A DNA stretch of 64,000 bases from Chondrosia reniformis (Eukaryota; Porifera; Demospongiae; Chondrillida; Chondrillidae), in contig OX359192.1 of NCBI GenBank assembly GCA_947172415.1, positions 5,892,501 through 5,956,500 of the forward strand, written 5' to 3'. The translations under genes were made by a program, and so were the position numbers. Positions 59,572 through 64,000 of this stretch are shown here, one piece after another. The notes beneath the pieces were generated by a model that saw only the letters and a program-made list of their open reading frames with translations, was not told the origin of the DNA and did no database searches. The first letter of the stretch is position 1. Each line of letters begins with the position of its first letter.

Positions 59572-62500
59572 GTATTAGAAAGAAGGCGTTTGGCGGAGAA
59601 AGAGGCAGAAGAGCTTAGAGCCAAACTATTAAAAGTATACCCTGGCAATCCATGAAACATTTTACTCATACTGCTATGTTACTCTATGAAAAAACAAACA
59701 AATAATTAAAATGTGTTTCTACGTATCTTTAATGAAGGCAAAGAATTCTAGAAGAAAAGGTGCCAGAAGATCTAAGAAATTAAAGGTTCAGCTGTCATTT
59801 GTCTTAGGTTAACTTCCTCTGAAGTTGCTTGCTTGGATGCATGCACTAGCGTGACCTTTTGTAAATATTCAATAGAACATCAATTGTAATATTATAAATA
59901 TGTATTCAATTTTGTTGCAGTTTGATGTATGGGTTTGTTAGTATAGCGCTATTTAGAGCCCTTCCTCTAATGACCACTTTGGAGTCTGGTAGAATTGATA
60001 AGTGTTAACTAGTGATTCTCATTCACCTATATAGTTTGTACTCTAGCTCTTTGTTGTAAACAAAGTTGTGTTATTTCTTATCTCTTCATGATTCCAGAAT
60101 GAGGTCAGCAATAGAATGGACAGCCTTTCCTCTGAGCCATCCTCAAGTGAGCCAGTTGTAAAAGAGCAGAGTACATTTCCAACTGATAGTCAAAGCAGCC
60201 AACAAGGGATAGTGGGTTTGGTCAAAAACAGTCAGGATCCTCATGTTCCCATCTGGTTGTCAGGGTTAGGGTACCCCGCCCAGTATTATGTCAGGCAAAC
60301 GAGGAGCATGAGTCAGAGGGGGCAGAGTGATGTAGTAGAAATTCCACTTCCCACACCACAGAGAAAGAGACATAATATGATAGACAAAATGGAGCACATA
60401 CAAGTGACTCAGAAAACAAAGACTGTAACATCTGATGTAAAGGCTGACTTGTGTGATAGCTATGGTGATTGTTTATAAGAGTTTGTCCCACACAGGTTTC
60501 TGAATTAACTGCAACTGTTTATGAAGGTGGAGAGGTGAAGAAGAAGAGTTTAAAAGTTTCTAGTGTCAAGGTATTGCATACCTTTTCAAAAGGGTGTTAT
60601 TATACTTCCTTTATTGTTAGTATTGAGGGTTGGTGTGAAGTGATAACTTAATGTATAAGTAATACATAAAAATCATTAATGTGACATTTAAGGGTGGGTA
60701 TCCAATTAATATTATCTGTGTATGGTGGAGCAGGAAGGCTACATCTGCAGTTGGGTGTGTTTGCTATTGTCTGGTACTTTTAATATGTAGACTGCCAAGT
60801 GCAAATCCTAATATTAATTTCATTAGTGTACCTTTAGTAATGGAAGTGATAATCAAACCACATGCAAGTAATCATTTGTTATCAAACATGTAGAAGATTG
60901 TAACATAAAAGAAGTAACTGTCCAGAATGAAACCCAGGACAGCAGATTTGAGCTGACAATGCTCTGTCACAAAGATACAATCATACTACCGCAGCAGTGT
61001 TCCATTTATGCCTCCCTCACTAAACAACTACAGACTAATTAGTTTCCAATCAGCATAACAATCAGCAGTGATTCTAATAACCAGCTAGCTATCGGAGACC
61101 CAGCCCATGCATGACATCAAACACACACTGGACCTATATCATCATCATTAAACTAGCTACCCCACCCACTCATGTCCCCTGAGTGCAATGAGCTAATGGG
61201 TGGAACCAATGGTTGCTTGATGGGAACCAGAGTCTCCAACTAGCCACTCAAAAAGATGGTTTGAGCTAAAGACAGTTGTTTCATCCTTATTAGGACTCAT
61301 CAGTATATTAAGTGGCTAGTCTGCTATTAGGTACTGCTTGTGGTTTCCTTATCAGCAGATAAGGGGTACAGCCAAATGTGTTGCTGACCACTATCCACAG
61401 TTTAATGATGATGATATATCAATGCTTTAAGATCGGCCTTAGGTCTTAAAGTTCCCCATTTTTTCCATACACTGGGCCCATATTAGTATATGGTGATGGC
61501 TATCCAGTTGCTATCACTGCTAATTCAAATGTGTTGTACCATGCTTTCTATGCAGTTGGATGACTTTCAGGAAAGGCTTGTAGATACATGTTGGAATGAT
61601 GAAGATGTGGGACACTTGGTCTGCCTATCTGCCACTGTCAAGCTAACCCATCATCCAGGTTTGAACTCTGACCTTTACATGTGGATATGGATGTCACAAA
61701 ACAATGGCTGGAAGATGATCCGACAAGTTCACCTGGAATCGGTGAGACTATATAGCCCATCTAAAGATGTATATAATTTGTTTTTCCCTTCTGGTTGAAT
61801 GTTTCAATCACAGAGAGGCTGCAGTTAGAATACATTCTTATATTATTAAAACAAATATTAATGTTGGCTGTGATCCAACTTATCACTGACATTAATGCAT
61901 AGCAATCTCTTTTAGCTTTCTGGAATACACTGTAAACATCCAAACATAATACAGCCCCAAGCCCCATGTGGTTACTTAGAGCATAAAATCTATTTGAAGC
62001 CTTTTGATCTGCCAGCTTCAAAAGGGTACCAAAGCATGCTTGAAAGAATACTTTAAGGTTTCAAGTTTTTTGATCTCCAACTGTAAATTACATATTTCTA
62101 CCCTATTAAACCTGGTTGAACAAAGGTTTCAAATTGGTTTTATGCTGCATGAAGCCTGGGATTTGGTCCTGTGTATGATTAACGGAAATGACTTTTGAAC
62201 AGTTACATTTAGTGATGTAGGATCTTCTGTCATCAGAAGTATATAGTGTGAACATATGAATAATCTACGTACCATACCATTTTTCTTGTATGCTATATAT
62301 ACATCTGCTTTAGAATAAGGGCCTATAGGGAACTAAACCTAGTAAAAGCTTTGGATGAGGATACAAGAGTTTTCTCCTTCTCTTCATTTCCACTGGGCCA
62401 GACAGCTGTATCTAGGAATTTTACCTTCATCAGTGACCCTGAAAATCTTTGTCTTCTTCTTGATCTTTTGTGACTCCTTAGATACAACACATGTAAGATG

Positions 62501-64000
62501 TTGTCGCCCTAAAGTGCCATACTTCATATCTGAAGACATCAGTATCGCACTTTTAATATATATTTGGTTAAGGTGCGCCCTCAAAATGACCAAAGAATAC
62601 AGAGTGCTGTAGACACTGATATCATGTAGACATTATCATGATTTGGATCTATCCACTGCCCTGTATCCCTAATTTGAGCATGCTCATTTGTAAGTCTACA
62701 TGATATTGCAGACATCTTAGATGACTGTTTTGACTTAACTTTGGAACTATTTGATATTTCATGCAAAACAATGGCATCATCATAGACATGTCTCCATATA
62801 AGAAAATAATCTAATAGTTCTAGATCTGAAAGGATCCAATTTTGTTTAGGTTTGCCTAAGGTCCTCATATCATTATATAGTCTGGTAACTATCTATAGCT
62901 AATGATCAAACCTCTGAATATAGGTGGAGATTGGCAGAGTATCAGTTCTGGTGAATACCAGTATCCAAATATACAAATCAGCTTATGTCAAATTCTTCTT
63001 CAAATGGAACAAAAACAAATTCAATTTTATCTTTGAGATAGTTCATATTTAGTCTTTTGAGTGTCTAGAGATGCAGTTTGTTTTCTTGAGAGTCGGATGT
63101 TTGGTCTTCTTCTGCGAATTTCATCTCTAGATGCTCAAAAGACTGAAGGTGAACCATCTCAAGACCTCTGTAACTTTTCTGGAAAAAGCTCTCTCCAACA
63201 AACAAACAAACTGGTTATAACAGTAAAGGTTGATGCTATAAAGAATATATTGTATAGTAAATTCCTACTTTGACAGATTGATGTAATACCAGTTAATGCA
63301 TTTTATTCATTTTTGCTCATTTGATAAAATTTTAGCGATTCTAAATTTGACTAATTAATTGTTTGCACCTTTTCCATTAGGCAGTGAATTACATTGCATT
63401 ACAGATTGACTGTACTTCAAAGAACGATTTGTTTGTTACAGTTGGAGGAGAAAGTTCTTGTAAAGGAGTAATTATAAGGTATAATTAACCCAACCACCTC
63501 CTTCCTGTCACCTGCCACACCCGTCCTCCACTTATGCGCTGCATGGTTTTAATGTATATTGTTGTGGTTCTGGGTTCCAGACATTGGTAATGTGAAAGTG
63601 CTAGTAGTCGCTTGAACTATACAACTGGCTTCATAATGTCTTGTCTCTTCAATGAACAGATGTGGGTTTGTTTAATTTAATGATTGTTTAAATTATAGGT
63701 TATGCAATATTGCCAAAGTTGAAGACAAAGAAACAATGTTTAAAATGTTTGAAATTGAGAGACCTGAATTTAGATCTTTGTTGTGCTGCAAACAGATTCT
63801 GTTTGGCTATGATGAGCACGTTGAATGTATTATAGTGTGTGCAGTCATCAGCAAGAAGGGAACTTATCACATACTAGCTTGTCAGCCGGTCGCAGCCAGT
63901 CGGTAAGTCTTGTCTTGCCATGACTGCTAACTGCCTGTTGTATCACCTTTAACCCCTTGTCCAGAACCTTGAATGTTTCTTGGAGCCACACTCTGGAAGA
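59572..64000 (+). CDS. Unrecognised multi-exon gene, 3' partial
   Basis: Spliced-looking open segments in one direction: 59572-59634 (VLERRRLAEKEAEELRAKLL, coiled coil), about 60098-60474 (NEVSNRMDSLSSEPSSSEPV, later VPIWLSGLGYPAQYYVRQTR, Ser/Gln-rich), about 60496-60570 (VSELTATVYEGGEVKKKSLK), about 61556-61740 (LDDFQERLVDTCWNDEDVGH, MWIWMSQNNGWKMIRQVH), near 63225, 63381-63478 (AVNYIALQIDCTSKNDLFVT), 63699-63902 (LCNIAKVEDKETMFKMFEIE, CCKQILFGYDEHVECIIVCA), and 63965-64000. The Trp-containing beta-like segments suggest a globular domain but I match no family. Start, exon linkage and even unity as one gene are uncertain. The frame at 60474 ends in a stop, so the donor there is unresolved. 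Confidence 0.45.
61165..61310 (-). repeat. Hammerhead-bearing dispersed repeat, copy 2
   Basis: Second copy of the 2985 repeat, roughly 85 percent alike by eye: GTGCAATGAGCTAATGGG, TTGCTTGATGGGAACCAGAG, CTAGCCACTCAAAAAGATGG, TTTCATCCTTATTAGGACTC. In an intron of the unrecognised gene, antisense. Confidence 0.8.
61265..61310 (-). ncRNA. Decayed hammerhead ribozyme
   Basis: The core is intact (CTGATGA 61303-61297, GTCC/GGAT helix II, GAAAC 61282-61278, GTC before 61270), but helix III (ACAACTGT) has a mismatch and helix I (TAATATA with TTTAGC) pairs poorly. Probably inactive. Confidence 0.6.
62310..62500 (-). repeat. Dispersed repeat R1, copy 7
   Basis: Reverse copy: AGGGAACTAAACCTAGTAAA, AGCTTTGGATGAGGATACAA, CACTGGGCCAGACAGCTGTA, TTCATCAGTGACCCTGAAAA, TTGATCTTTTGTGACTCC. 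Confidence 0.8.
63030..63165. mobile_element. Hairpin MITE, 6575-related
   Basis: About 135 bp with imperfect inverted ends: TTGAGATAGTTCATATTTAG then TCTTTTGAGTGTCTAGAGAT on the left, complemented on the right by ATCTCTAGATGCTCAAAAGA then CTGAAGGTGAACCATCTCAA. Confidence 0.7.

Overview
The window is animal nuclear DNA. Genes are split by mostly short GT-AG introns, intergenic spacers are short, and the background is AT-rich. It carries metazoan families: ADAMTS metalloproteases, a Caskin scaffold, USP1, METTL25, PIGX, U1-C, a MICAL-like protein, a receptor tyrosine kinase and IDO. The compactness, the several head-to-head gene pairs with 60-230 bp between start codons, a sponge-like receptor kinase and lineage-specific secreted proteins suggest a sponge (demosponge, Amphimedon-like). 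That assignment is inference; no species marker was identified.

Layout. 1-9.6 kb: two convergent ADAMTS-like genes; the first is cut off at the left edge. The second has two sushi (CCP) modules between its prodomain and catalytic domain and a long mucin-like repeat. A repeat between them carries a hammerhead ribozyme on the minus strand. 10.2-24.6 kb: a long minus-strand Caskin-like gene whose introns hold minisatellites and a pogo-like DNA transposon with another element inside it. 24.8-31.5 kb: USP1 (+) and a METTL25-like methyltransferase (-), tail to tail. 31.5-35.9 kb: mostly non-coding, with an identical-arm 374 bp palindrome. 35.9-52.4 kb: a myristoylation-motif protein kinase (+), PIGX (-), a prenylation-motif P-loop GTPase (+), U1-C (-), a MICAL-like CH/LIM/bMERB protein (+) and a receptor tyrosine kinase (-). 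52.6 kb: a tRNA-Glu. 54.7-59 kb: four intronless genes, three small secreted coiled-coil proteins and an indoleamine 2,3-dioxygenase. 59.6-64 kb: exons of an unrecognised gene running off the right edge.

The genes do not form one pathway. The ADAMTS pair acts outside the cell. Caskin, the MICAL-like protein, the GTPase and the receptor kinase belong to signalling and membrane or cytoskeleton scaffolding. USP1, METTL25 and U1-C are housekeeping. IDO with its secreted neighbours could be a defence or epithelial cluster, which is a guess.

Minisatellites are the striking feature: at least a dozen, several inside coding exons. Three sit on exon-intron junctions, so that the repeat unit contains the splice-site sequence.
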